Translations under genes and position numbers: made by a program
Notes under the pieces: model-generated
What the model was told of the DNA's origin: nothing
Database searches by the model: none
What the model saw: the letters and a program-made list of their open reading frames with translations, nothing else
In this document: piece by piece, positions 1 to 7,700 of the stretch
How the letters are laid out: each line of letters starts with the position of its first letter
Numbering within the stretch: the first letter of the stretch is position 1
Assembly (NCBI GenBank): GCA_024277285.1
Contig: JAJRVM010000037.1
Span: forward strand, 1-11,377
Length of the DNA stretch: 11,377 nt
Origin: Planctomycetota bacterium
Lineage (GTDB): Bacteria; Planctomycetota; Planctomycetia; Pirellulales; Pirellulaceae
Direction of reading: 5' to 3'

Positions 1-302
1 CATTCGCGGCTGTATTTCATGGGCGCTCACGTTATCCATGGGCTTACGCCCACGGCTACATGCGGACGCCGCATTCGCGGCTGTATTTCATGGGCGCTCA
101 CGTTATCCATGGGCTTACGCCCACGGCTACATGCGGACGCCGCATTCGCGGCTGTATTTCATGGGCGCTCACGCTATCCATGGGCTTACGCCCACGGCTA
201 CATGCGGACGCCGCATTCGCGGCTGCATTTCTTGCACGTTATCCATGGGCTTACGCCCACGGCTACATGCGGACGCCGCATTCGCGGCTGTATTTCATGG
301 GC
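1..302. repeat. Tandem repeat array, 71-bp unit, four full copies plus partial
   Basis: Copies start at 1, 72, 143 and 214, and a 24-base partial copy runs 279-302. The first three are 71 bp and nearly identical (one T/C change near 172 in the third). The fourth is 65 bp, having lost six bases around 228-235. Each unit holds a hairpin (36-55, 107-126, 178-197, 243-262). On the minus strand this has an 8-bp stem with one G.T pair and a GTAA loop, which is the GNRA type in RNA. A second inverted repeat, ATGCGG-ACG-CCGCAT, follows in each unit. The array begins immediately after the stop codon of the HAD gene, so it would lie in that gene's 3' untranslated RNA, or in the leader of a gene beyond the left edge. 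The unit length is not a multiple of three, so the open frames running through it are repetition artefacts. The array may continue outside the window. Confidence 0.95.
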
Positions 303-1001
303 TCAGCCCTCCAACACGCTCAGCAGCTCGCGAAGATCCGCAACCTCGACGTCAGCTCCGTCCGCCGCGGTGGCCGGCTCGGCGCAAACGTGCAACCCAC
401 GTCGATAGCGACCGCGCGCCGTCCGCATTCCCAGCGTGCGCGCGCCGCGAAAATCCTTGTGCGGATTGTCGCCCACATAGACCGAACATTTCGGTTCAAC
501 ACCCAACAATCGGAGCACCTCCTGATACGGCCGGATATTCGGCTTCCAAGACGCGCGGCCCCATTGATCGGAGCAAACCACGGCGTCAACCAATGACTCC
601 AGTCCCAACGCGGCAACCTTCCGCTGCTGCACTTCCAAATAGCCGTCGGTAACTACACCAAGCCGATACGACTGCCGAAGGCGGACCAACAACGCCTCGA
701 CACCTGTATGGAACGCAATCGAAGGAGTGTGGCGGCGATAGATATCGATCATCGTGTTCACCCACCCCTCCTTGTCAGCAACCGGTTGGTCCGGCATCCG
801 CTGGTCCAACCATTGGTTGAACGTCCGCCCGCTACCATCACGCGCGACCAACTCCATCAACTCGGCCGCATTACGCTCCGCGTCAAAGCCGAACTGCGAA
901 CTCGCCCACCGCGCTACCGCCTCCATGCCGCTACGCACATACCGGTGCTCGGGATAGAGCGTGTCGTCCAGATCGAAAATGATTGCTTGCAACGCTGGCA
1001 C
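303..1001 (-). CDS. HAD-superfamily hydrolase (phosphatase), subfamily I
   Basis: A cytoplasmic HAD hydrolase of about 232-236 residues, the usual size for a single-domain phosphatase with a helical cap. Counting from the upstream TTG at 1013, it shows the four HAD motifs. Motif I is FDLDDTLY (nucleophile D14, acid/base D16). Motif II is the T122 of VVTDG. Motif III is K157 in SWKP. Motif IV is GDNPHKD with D182 and D187. The cap is helical, between motifs I and II, as in class C1. The substrate cannot be read from sequence; a phosphorylated sugar or nucleotide is plausible. It lies about 125 bp downstream of the ATP-grasp gene in the same direction, a pairing seen in surface polysaccharide clusters. 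The start is uncertain: TTG at 1013 has no ribosome site, GTG at 1001 has GGTGGG close by (short spacing), and TTG at 992 is also possible. I chose GTG. Repeat DNA begins 19 bp upstream, so the original start region may have been altered. The stop at 303-305 abuts the 71-bp array. Confidence 0.9.
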   Translation of the reverse strand: MPALQAIIFDLDDTLYPEHRYVRSGMEAVARWASSQFGFDAERNAAELMELVARDGSGRTFNQWLDQRMPDQPVADKEGWVNTMIDIYRRHTPSIAFHTGVEALLVRLRQSYRLGVVTDGYLEVQQRKVAALGLESLVDAVVCSDQWGRASWKPNIRPYQEVLRLLGVEPKCSVYVGDNPHKDFRGARTLGMRTARGRYRRGLHVCAEPATAADGADVEVADLRELLSVLEG

Positions 1002-1013
1002 TTTCCCACCCAA

Positions 1014-1126
1014 GTGTTCAATGACGAAATACCCAAATACCGAATGAAGTCCTAAGTCCGAATGACGAATGTTGGCTCAAGGGACGATCTGCCAGAGCCT
1101 CGTTTCAGACGTCCCTCGTCATTTCG
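1014..1126. repeat. Intergenic inverted pair of AATGACGAA-type repeats
   Basis: The spacer between the ATP-grasp and HAD genes is mostly repeat. On the plus strand 1020-1071 carries AATGACGAA units, while 1117-1138 carries three CGTCATT units in the opposite orientation. The latter extend into the ATP-grasp stop region. AATGACGAAT (1061-1070) and ATTCGTCATT (1129-1138) are perfect 10-bp inverted arms. Inside them AGGGACG (1080-1086) pairs with CGTCCCT (1110-1116). A stem-loop between the two genes is therefore possible and could tune expression of the downstream HAD gene. There is no T-tract, so I do not call a terminator. The segment 1094-1106 (AGAGCCTCGTTTC) recurs in reverse complement at 11279-11291, which suggests that it too is repeat-derived. 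Confidence 0.85.
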
Positions 1127-2101
1127 TCATTCGTCATTGAAAAACAATGACTCGGTATAACGCGTCAAGCAAAGATTGCACTGGTATTGGCCCAGCGGCG
1201 CGATGAGTGTCTTGATCCCGGCCATCGACGCCAGCAACCATTTAGGCGACTCGACGCCGGCCGCAAACCCCAACGGTGCACCACCACCAAACCTGGCGTT
1301 GATCTCCGTGAACAAGTGCCCGCGTTGGCTCATCATGCACTGGACCGTAATCGGCCCAATCGCTGGCAGCGCCCGAGCTATGGTAACGCAATCGTCCAGA
1401 ATCCGCTGATCGAAAATGGTCTTGCCAATCAACACCTCGCCGCCATGTACGCGGATCCGCTGCCGCGACACGATCGACAGCAGATTGCCATCCAGGTCGC
1501 ACACGACATCGTTAGTAATCTCCGGACCGGTCACCAACTCTTGCACAATCGGATCGTGCACATACCGGCTGAAGAATTCGAACTGCTCCTCGTTCTCGAC
1601 CCGAAACACATGATGAGACGCACTGCCGGCACGTGGCTTGATAATCACAGGGTAGGGCACTTCGCCGGGTGCTATCTCGCTCGGAACCCAAGTTCGCGGC
1701 GTGGCCACACCGTTTTCGCGAAAGAATTTGCAGGTCAGCAGTTTGTCACCCACGATGTCTGCCGCCGCTGGCGCGACGACCGCTACGCGCGCTCCACATG
1801 CCTCCAGCTGCGCGCGGTGCACAGCCAACAACGGAATATCGGGGTCGATCAGGGGGAAGATGGCAGAAACCCCTTCGCTACGCACGATCTCCTGCAACGC
1901 GGGCAGGTAGTCGGGAGAATCGAGTGACGGTACCACGTGCGGCCGATCCGCAAATCGCAATGCCGAGGCCATCGGATCGACGTCGATCGCCACGATCTTG
2001 CCGGCTAAGCCCAGTTGCTCGTACGCCAATCGAAACGCGCGCAGCAATTCCACTCGCCGCCCCGCACTCGTGAATAAGATGTTTGTTTCCGAGTTCACCA
2101 C
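1127..2101 (-). CDS. ATP-grasp ligase, PylC / CarB-like
   Basis: A 324-residue ATP-grasp enzyme; the family forms an acyl-phosphate with ATP and then an amide, peptide or similar bond. A Rossmann-like pre-ATP-grasp domain covers about residues 6-115 (ILFTSAGRR near the start; DVDP at 40-43). The ATP-grasp domain covers about 115-300. Visible features are the DK at 119-120, the ATP-binding Lys in IIKPRAGS (K155), the hinge QELV (187-190), E194, and the metal-binding TEINARFGGG with E266, N268 and R270. The length suits a stand-alone ligase rather than carbamoyl-phosphate synthase. The substrate is unknown. The HAD neighbour and nearby wecB suggest surface glycan modification (inference). Start: GTG at 2101 with a second GTG at 2098 and an in-frame TAA just upstream, so the choice is tightly bounded. 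Oddity: the last residues, N-D-E, and the stop at 1127-1129 are made by an intergenic repeat unit, so the C-terminus has probably been rewritten by repeat insertion. Confidence 0.93.
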   Translation of the reverse strand: MVNSETNILFTSAGRRVELLRAFRLAYEQLGLAGKIVAIDVDPMASALRFADRPHVVPSLDSPDYLPALQEIVRSEGVSAIFPLIDPDIPLLAVHRAQLEACGARVAVVAPAAADIVGDKLLTCKFFRENGVATPRTWVPSEIAPGEVPYPVIIKPRAGSASHHVFRVENEEQFEFFSRYVHDPIVQELVTGPEITNDVVCDLDGNLLSIVSRQRIRVHGGEVLIGKTIFDQRILDDCVTIARALPAIGPITVQCMMSQRGHLFTEINARFGGGAPLGFAAGVESPKWLLASMAGIKTLIAPLGQYQCNLCLTRYTESLFFNDE

Positions 2102-2105
2102 GTAC

Positions 2106-2125
2106 TCACATTACCAAAATGGTAA
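2106..2125 (-). promoter_or_regulatory. Hairpin and ATGTGA motif in the leader of the ATP-grasp gene
   Basis: The perfect inverted repeat TTACCA-3 nt-TGGTAA (2111-2125) ends 9 nt before the GTG start. It overlaps the ATGTGA hexamer (2106-2111, minus strand), which ends 4 nt before the start. The position over the ribosome site suggests an effect on translation initiation, or an operator. There is no direct evidence beyond position and symmetry. Confidence 0.45.
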
Positions 2126-2457
2126 CCGTTCACGAGAATTCACACTTCACGAAGAAAACGAACCGCAGGATATCGAAGGATATCAAAGGAAACAAGCCAA
2201 TACCGACCTGGATGTGAGCTACAACATCGCGTTGACCTGTCAACGGCAATTTGTCCCATCACCATCACAACAGGCCGCTCTTCCTTCTGCACTCCTTGCT
2301 CGATATTCGATATTCCGAGGTTTTCTTCTCGCTGTGTCAAGATCGCGTGAACGGCTATCTTAATCTTAACCTGGATTATTAGCGTTCATCAGCGCCTCAA
2401 GCAACCGTCAAATACCTGCAACTTCGCCACCGCACATCCTATCACAACCGACACCTT
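2126..2457. repeat. Gene-free spacer with GATAT-rich repeats and a 16-bp palindrome
   Basis: No credible gene is seen in this stretch. The segment 2172-2190 has two GGATATC units. A perfect 16-bp palindrome, CGTTGAC-CT-GTCAACG, lies at 2230-2245. From about 2280 to 2390 the sequence has two adjacent CGATATT units (2301-2314) followed by TTAATCTTAACCTGG near 2359. From memory, sequence of this kind recurs between genes in planctomycetes, so I regard it as an intergenic repeat; this was not checked. A TTGACA lies on the minus strand at 2340-2335, but no convincing -10 box follows, so no promoter is called. Confidence 0.55.
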
Positions 2458-2545
2458 CGTCATTCGTGCTTCGGCATTCATTCGGTCATTGGGTATTTCG
2501 TCATTCGTCATTCCCTCAGCATTGGGTATTTCGTCATTCGTCATT
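2458..2545. repeat. CGTCATT-type intergenic repeat block
   Basis: The block is built of CGTCATT and CATTGGGTATT units. An identical 26-bp stretch occurs at 2487-2512 and 2520-2545 (period 33) and again at 10023-10048. On the minus strand it would read N-D-E-I-P-N-D-E, but there is no gene. The block lies 35 bp downstream of the stop of the 603-residue membrane protein gene. Confidence 0.9.
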
Positions 2546-2580
2546 ATCACGGGCCCGAATTGACGATGCACAACACGTTC

Positions 2581-4392
2581 TCACCGCCACGGCACTTGCT
2601 GCAGACGCTTTTCCATTTGCTGTATCATCTGACGATAGCGTTTGCCTTTCAAGCCGCCGTACTGTTCCAACATGGCCGCTTCCGACAATCCTTCGGGCAG
2701 ATCGGCAGCCGGAGGCATCAGCTGATCAAGGTCGTTGTCGGCGTCGCCGACCCATGCCTGAATGGCGCGGGCGGAACGTTCATCGCGTGTTGCCGCACGT
2801 GCAAACTCGGTGCCAGCCCGATCGTCCATCAGGTCGGCGAACGAAAAGCCGCTGCCGCCGTCGCCCGAATCGAGCTCTTCTTTGAGCAGCCCGGCCACGT
2901 CACTAGCTCGGTTGCCGACGATCGACGTCAACGCGGCACTGACCCAAAAGTGCCGAGCCCAATCGGGGCGGCCGCGCAAGCGACTGTGGCTCGGCAAACG
3001 ATAGACATACGTCCGCGCATCACCTTCCCAGCAGTTACCAACGACTCGCTCCAGCGTATGGTGTCCCAACGCGATTCCCAACGCGACCATCGCCGCACGA
3101 TTCGCCTCGACGGCATTGCCCGACAAAGAATCTTCGGTCGCACGATGAAATGCGTTTCGGACGATCGGTGCAAAGAGTGGCGTTTTGCGTTCCGCCGCGC
3201 GCGCGATCTCGGCGAAGGCGGTCAAATGAGCGGCCACGCGCCGAGTGACATCGGGGTGTGCACCCAGTTGGCGCAACACCTTGGCGATGCGCCGTGTGCG
3301 AATGCCGTCGTCCGACACGACGACCGTCACTCCGTCCCGGTTGATCGTCGCGCGGACGATCCCCGTCAACAGCTCCATGTTGTCCCGGTCACTCGAAACC
3401 CACTCTTGCGCCAACTCGCCCAGCCACCGTGCGACAGATCCCGGCAGCCGAATCCCGCCGATCGCCAAGGTGTCGAACGAGATCTCCAGCTGCTCGTCCA
3501 ATATCTCGATGTTGCCGCGCGCAAGGATGTTCACGTACGTGGCCGGTTCGCCCGTAGCAGGGAACCGGACCGACGCCATTAGCTTTTGACCGCTCGTTCC
3601 TTCGCCCAAGAAAACTTTGGCCTTGCCGTCAATCGATGCGATCGAAATCCACCAAGTAAGCAGTTTATTGAGATCGTCTTGGGCGATCCGGTACACGCGG
3701 TGCCCTTCCTGAGTGACACTCTCGCGCTGCAACCCGTCCATCAGATCGCGTTTGTCCTTGACCGAGACTCGGTCAACGGCAAAACCGAACGGATGGTCCT
3801 GGATAACCTCACGCAGCGTCCAGGGAACCGCGATCGCAAATCCGGCGATCATCACCACCAACTGCTTCAACAATCCACGCCGGCTGCGTTGCCACCAGAA
3901 CCCGACCCACGCACCCACCAACAACGCCGCCAAGCCGATGCCCGCATCCAATCCCAGTTGTAACCCACCACTGGCCGCCACGGTCGCGATCAACCACACG
4001 GCCAACGCGACCAGCACCACAAACACCGTAACGGCCAACAAGCCATGCCCGCACCACGTTCCGAGTGAGCGAATCAAGCGGTGTTTCGTGGCACGTGGCG
4101 ACGCCTCACGCGGGCTCAAGAACATGCCAGGCAGCACCATACCGAGCGTCACGAATGCCAAAGCATGCAATGCGTATCGAAAGACCACGCCGGTGGTCCA
4201 AGACAAGGCCTGTTGCGGATCCTGCAAGTCCCAAACGCTCAACGCCGCAATCGGATACAACGTCAGATAGAACATCCACGCACCGACCACCACCATGACC
4301 ACCAGCGCCAGCCACGGGCGCCCTTCACGCGGAGCTCGCGCGCCGTGTTCCATCAGTCGCTCCAATATCACATCCTGCTCGCTCGACGCCAT
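2581..4392 (-). CDS. Polytopic membrane protein of unknown function with large soluble region
   Basis: A 603-residue protein I do not recognise by name. A short N-terminal cytoplasmic-looking stretch (1-26) precedes about five hydrophobic segments (roughly 28-50, 68-92, 116-140, 145-167, 176-192). A mainly beta segment follows (about 230-360), starting at YRIAQDDLNKLL and containing alternating patterns such as YVNILARGNIEIL; this could be a lipid- or glycan-binding fold. A helical C-terminal part (about 365-603) contains HFWVSAALT (H481) and a Gly/Asp cluster, GGSGFSFADLMDDRAG (512-527). D509, D520, D523 and D524 are candidate functional residues. The ATG start follows GGAG, about 11 nt upstream. 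The neighbouring TPR and wecB genes suggest envelope polysaccharide assembly, but the reaction is unknown. Spacers on both sides are filled with repeats, so co-transcription is not assured. I have a weak memory of the C-terminal motif in other polysaccharide-locus proteins, not checked. Confidence 0.88.
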   Translation of the reverse strand: MASSEQDVILERLMEHGARAPREGRPWLALVVMVVVGAWMFYLTLYPIAALSVWDLQDPQQALSWTTGVVFRYALHALAFVTLGMVLPGMFLSPREASPRATKHRLIRSLGTWCGHGLLAVTVFVVLVALAVWLIATVAASGGLQLGLDAGIGLAALLVGAWVGFWWQRSRRGLLKQLVVMIAGFAIAVPWTLREVIQDHPFGFAVDRVSVKDKRDLMDGLQRESVTQEGHRVYRIAQDDLNKLLTWWISIASIDGKAKVFLGEGTSGQKLMASVRFPATGEPATYVNILARGNIEILDEQLEISFDTLAIGGIRLPGSVARWLGELAQEWVSSDRDNMELLTGIVRATINRDGVTVVVSDDGIRTRRIAKVLRQLGAHPDVTRRVAAHLTAFAEIARAAERKTPLFAPIVRNAFHRATEDSLSGNAVEANRAAMVALGIALGHHTLERVVGNCWEGDARTYVYRLPSHSRLRGRPDWARHFWVSAALTSIVGNRASDVAGLLKEELDSGDGGSGFSFADLMDDRAGTEFARAATRDERSARAIQAWVGDADNDLDQLMPPAADLPEGLSEAAMLEQYGGLKGKRYRQMIQQMEKRLQQVPWR

Positions 4393-4700
4393 CGACGCTC
4401 TTTCTCCAGCAATCTGCAGGCTAACTATTGTTCCCGTCCCGAAGGGACAACCCTAAACAAGCCCAGGGTGAAGCGACGTGAGTGGAACGAACGTCGCGTA
4501 ACCCTGGGGGTTACGAAGAGTATCACAGTTCAACCCCGAAGGGGTGGCCCTAAGAAGGCTAGGGACGCCCCGTTGGGGCTTCTAAGGCGGGTGCAAAAAC
4601 GCCCCAGGGTTGCGCCAATGCTCGCAAGACTCGCATTGTCTTCACCCTGGGCTCGTATAGGGCTGTGCCTTCGGCACGAAAGCGTTCCGCACGCTAACTC
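4393..4700. repeat. Spacer mosaic of hairpin-forming repeats
   Basis: No gene is present. A two-tier hairpin has outer arms CCCAGGGT/ACCCTGGG (4462-4469, 4501-4508) and inner arms GCGACG/CGTCGC (4473-4478, 4492-4497). A second copy, inverted relative to the first, has the same outer arms (4603-4610, 4644-4651) but different inner arms CAATGC/GCATTG (4616-4621, 4633-4638). Between them lie CCCC-GAA-GGGG (4534-4544) and an imperfect hairpin around CCCC-GTT-GGGG (near 4549-4590). Short hairpins GTCCC-GAA-GGGAC (4436-4448) and GTGCC-TTC-GGCAC (4665-4677) flank the pair. The set looks like structured intergenic repeats. No T-rich tract marks a classical terminator. Confidence 0.85.
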
Positions 4701-4712
4701 CCAACGCTCCAC

Positions 4713-4793
4713 CATTCGTCATTGGGTATTTCGTCATTCATTGGGTATTTGAGTATTTCGTCATTCGTCATTGCAAAGCGAAGCATTGGTCAT
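4713..4793. repeat. CGTCATT-type intergenic repeat block reaching into the TPR stop codon
   Basis: CATTCGTCATTGGG and GGGTATTTCGTCATT units run 4713-4772 and then grade into CATTGCAAAG / CATTGCGAAG units up to 4800. The TGA stop of the TPR gene (4790-4792) lies inside this repeat-like sequence, so the repeat probably supplies the stop. It shares 19 bp with the blocks at 2487 and 10023. Confidence 0.85.
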
Positions 4794-7700
4794 TGCGAAG
4801 CAATCTGTCGATACCGCTCCAGTTCGGGATCGAACACGTCACTTTCGCCAAACCCGAGTGCTCTGGATTTGTTCATTGCTTCTTTCACTTTGGCCATCTC
4901 CTGGCTGGCTTGCAGCGCCAGGGCTAGATGGAAGTAGTACCCACCCCAACGTTTGGCTTGCGTGGGGTTGGTTTCGGGGGTAACATTTTCCGGTTTCTCG
5001 TCGACGACACGTTGCAACGTTGCGAGCGCCTCTTTGGTCTTACCGGCGGCCAACTGAATCATGGCCTGAGAATCGAGCAACATCGGCTGTGGGCCGACCA
5101 TTTGAATGGCCTTGGCGATATAGGTCAGTGCCTGCGACAGATCGGCGTCCTTCTCGGTGGCCATCAGCATCGACAGGTTATTCAGCGCCGCGGCATCCGT
5201 TTCTCGGCGCGCGATGATTTCCTCATACTGCTCGATCGCCTCACCGAACTGCATCTGTTTGACATAGAAGTTGGCCAGTGTTCTGCGTAGCGGCAGCACT
5301 TCGTCAGTGCCGGCATATTTTTCAACGGCTTGCACAACCAGACTCTCGATCGATTCGCGTTCAAGCGTTTCGAGCCGCCCTGAATCGAGCAACACACCAC
5401 ACGCGAGGGCCAGCGTAGCGGGTGCCGCCGATTGCCAATGCTGCTCGACCAGCTTGACGGCCTCGTGCAGCTTGCCAACTCGCTGCATATGCGGCACGGC
5501 GATCAATTGCGTAGCTTTGTCTTCTGCCACGATCGCGTTGAAATACTCCTCGGTGGTGGTTTCGATCGGGTCGACCTGTTTCCTGATGATTCGGGCGATG
5601 CGCGCGGATTCAGGCTTCACCTGTTTGACCAGCCGATCCCGTATCTCGCTTAGCGTTTCAATCTGCTCCGAATCTGTTTTGATCGTCTTGGCGCGCGACA
5701 ACTCGGCCAACCGAGCATCCAATAGCGCCGCAATCTGCTCTAAGGATGGAACGACGAGCAGCATTTTGGCCGTTTTCTTCTTGGGTGCGACGCGCGGGTC
5801 ATCCACCGCCTGCTTCACGATCCGCAACGCCTCGTCGGCTCGGGGAACCAGCGCGCGTGCCAAAGCGTTCGCTCGGACAAGCACGGATGCGATTTCATTC
5901 GGTCGTTTCTTTTGCAACGTTTTGGCGATCCCCAGTGCGATTGTTCTGTCGCCATATCGCAGCAGCGCATTGACGTAATGTGCCATGTAAGTGGACAGTC
6001 GTGACGATTTGTCAGCCAGGCTGATCAGCCGAAACATCTCTTCGCGATACTTGTCGAAGTTGCCATGCGCCAGGTACTGTTGGGCCAGCAGAAAACGGCT
6101 CTCGAAATCGAGTCCTTTCGGTTGATCGGCCAATTGCTGCAGCACATTGATCGCTTCGGTCCGTTGACGTCGTTGGCCATAAATGAACATCAGCCGAGCG
6201 CGCAGGCGTTTGTCATCGACCGACGCAGGATCCTCGTCCAGGTTCTGGTCCAGCAGCTTGATAGCGCGCAAGAATCCGGGATAGCCTTGTGCACCGAGGA
6301 CGCGTGCCAGGTCGTATCGAGCCCATTGGCGAGTGGCGGGCGGCAGATCCCCGATGGCCAGATCGCCATCGACGAATCGCGCCAGGATCGCGGTCCCCTC
6401 TTGACGCACGCTGGGGTCGACACCCTGCTGGTCATCGGTGGCACCCGGCGGGGCGATGGGCACGCTCAGGAAGAACTGAGCGGCCGTTTGCAGCAGGGCA
6501 GGGGAGGCGTCTTTGGCCTTAATCGCCTCGCGGTACACGGCCACGGCCTGGTCCAAATCGCCTAGCAATTCCAAGCAGGCGGCATGCAACGCGTCACGTG
6601 TTTCGGGCTTGACCTTCGCCAACGCCTCATCCATCGCTTCTTTCGCTTGCGCCTTCTTACCGGCCAGCGCCAAGCACCGCACTAACGCTCGCCACACTTC
6701 GTCATTCTCTGGCGCGGTCTTCGCCGCCGAGCGCAAACTCGTCTCCGCTTCGTCGTAGCTCCCCAGCGCCATGGCGACAATACCGACATACAGTTGATCC
6801 AGTGATTCGCCCGCCCTGGCCAACGGTCGCGCCAGATCGAGTGCTCGGCCGTAGTCCTGACGATCGAAACTCAGTTTGCTGGCCAGTCGGCCCAGGTTCA
6901 GCGGCAAGTTCGAACGCTGCTCCTCCAGCTTCCGCACGATCGCATCGGCAGCCATCAGTGCATCCCGGCGGTCGGATCCAGTGGATTGCTGAGCTTTGCG
7001 CGCCAACGCGAGGACCACTTGGTAGGCCAGGTTCGGATCGCGGTTGCCCAGATCGATTGCCTGGCGGAAATAGGCGGTGGCCGAATTGAGATTACCTTGA
7101 TAGCTGGCGATGGTCCCCTGCAACGCGGGAATATCGGCCCAGCCGTCGCGCAGTTCCGCCGCCTGATCCAGATGCTGTTGAGCTTCCAGCAGCAGTGCGG
7201 CATGCTTCTTCTTCGCGGCATTGGTCGCGGTCTGTTCGGCGTCGCCGTTCTTCTTGTCCACCGCCGTGGCCGCGACGACGGCAGCGGTGTAGCGAGTGAC
7301 ATCGACCATCGCCTGCGCGTACAGCGAAACGGCCTTGCCACCTTCGATTATTTTGATCTCCTGAGCCAACGTTTCGGCGATCGGGACGTTGCTCGCCATG
7401 CGCGCAATATCCAGCATGGCCAGTCGCAGACGCAGGTTTTGCGGGGTCAGTTTCGCCGCCTCCTGGCCGTACTGCAGCCCCTGATCGAACGCTCCGATGG
7501 CAAAACAGACTTGCGCCACGTTCCAATAGAAACGTAGTTGTTCTTTTTGCGTGAACTGTTCAACGCCTTTGGCCAGCGCAGCCAACGTTTCGAGCGTCTG
7601 CTGGCCGCCCTGCCTGGCCGCCAGGCGGGCTTTAACCAAACGGACGTCGACCGTATCACCAAACTTCTCCTCCAGCTCGCTGAGTCGTTGCTGGATCTTG

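Noticed and set aside
1..302. CRISPR array
   Set aside because: The 71-bp units are joined head to tail without unique spacers, and no cas gene is present.
19..652. Open frames of 129-204 codons over the left repeat array
   Set aside because: The same peptide recurs in shifted frames because the unit is not a multiple of three; downstream they run antisense through the HAD gene.
1187..1927. 246-codon plus-strand frame
   Set aside because: Antisense to the ATP-grasp gene, whose motifs are clear; the translation is rich in R, H and Q as is typical of shadows.
2301..2340. Sigma-70 promoter on the minus strand
   Set aside because: A TTGACA exists but no good -10 hexamer lies at 16-18 bp, and the sequence is part of a repeat-like region.
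2389..2571. 60-codon minus-strand frame beginning MHRQFGPVIMTNDEIPN
   Set aside because: It is a translation of the N-D-E-I-P spacer repeat; no homology or conservation reason to call it a gene.
2560..3582. 340-codon plus-strand frame
   Set aside because: Antisense to the membrane protein gene, which has clear hydrophobic segments and a better start; no domain seen on the plus strand.
4081..4752. 223-codon plus-strand frame across the spacer
   Set aside because: Runs through hairpin repeats and the antisense of the membrane protein start; no recognisable protein.
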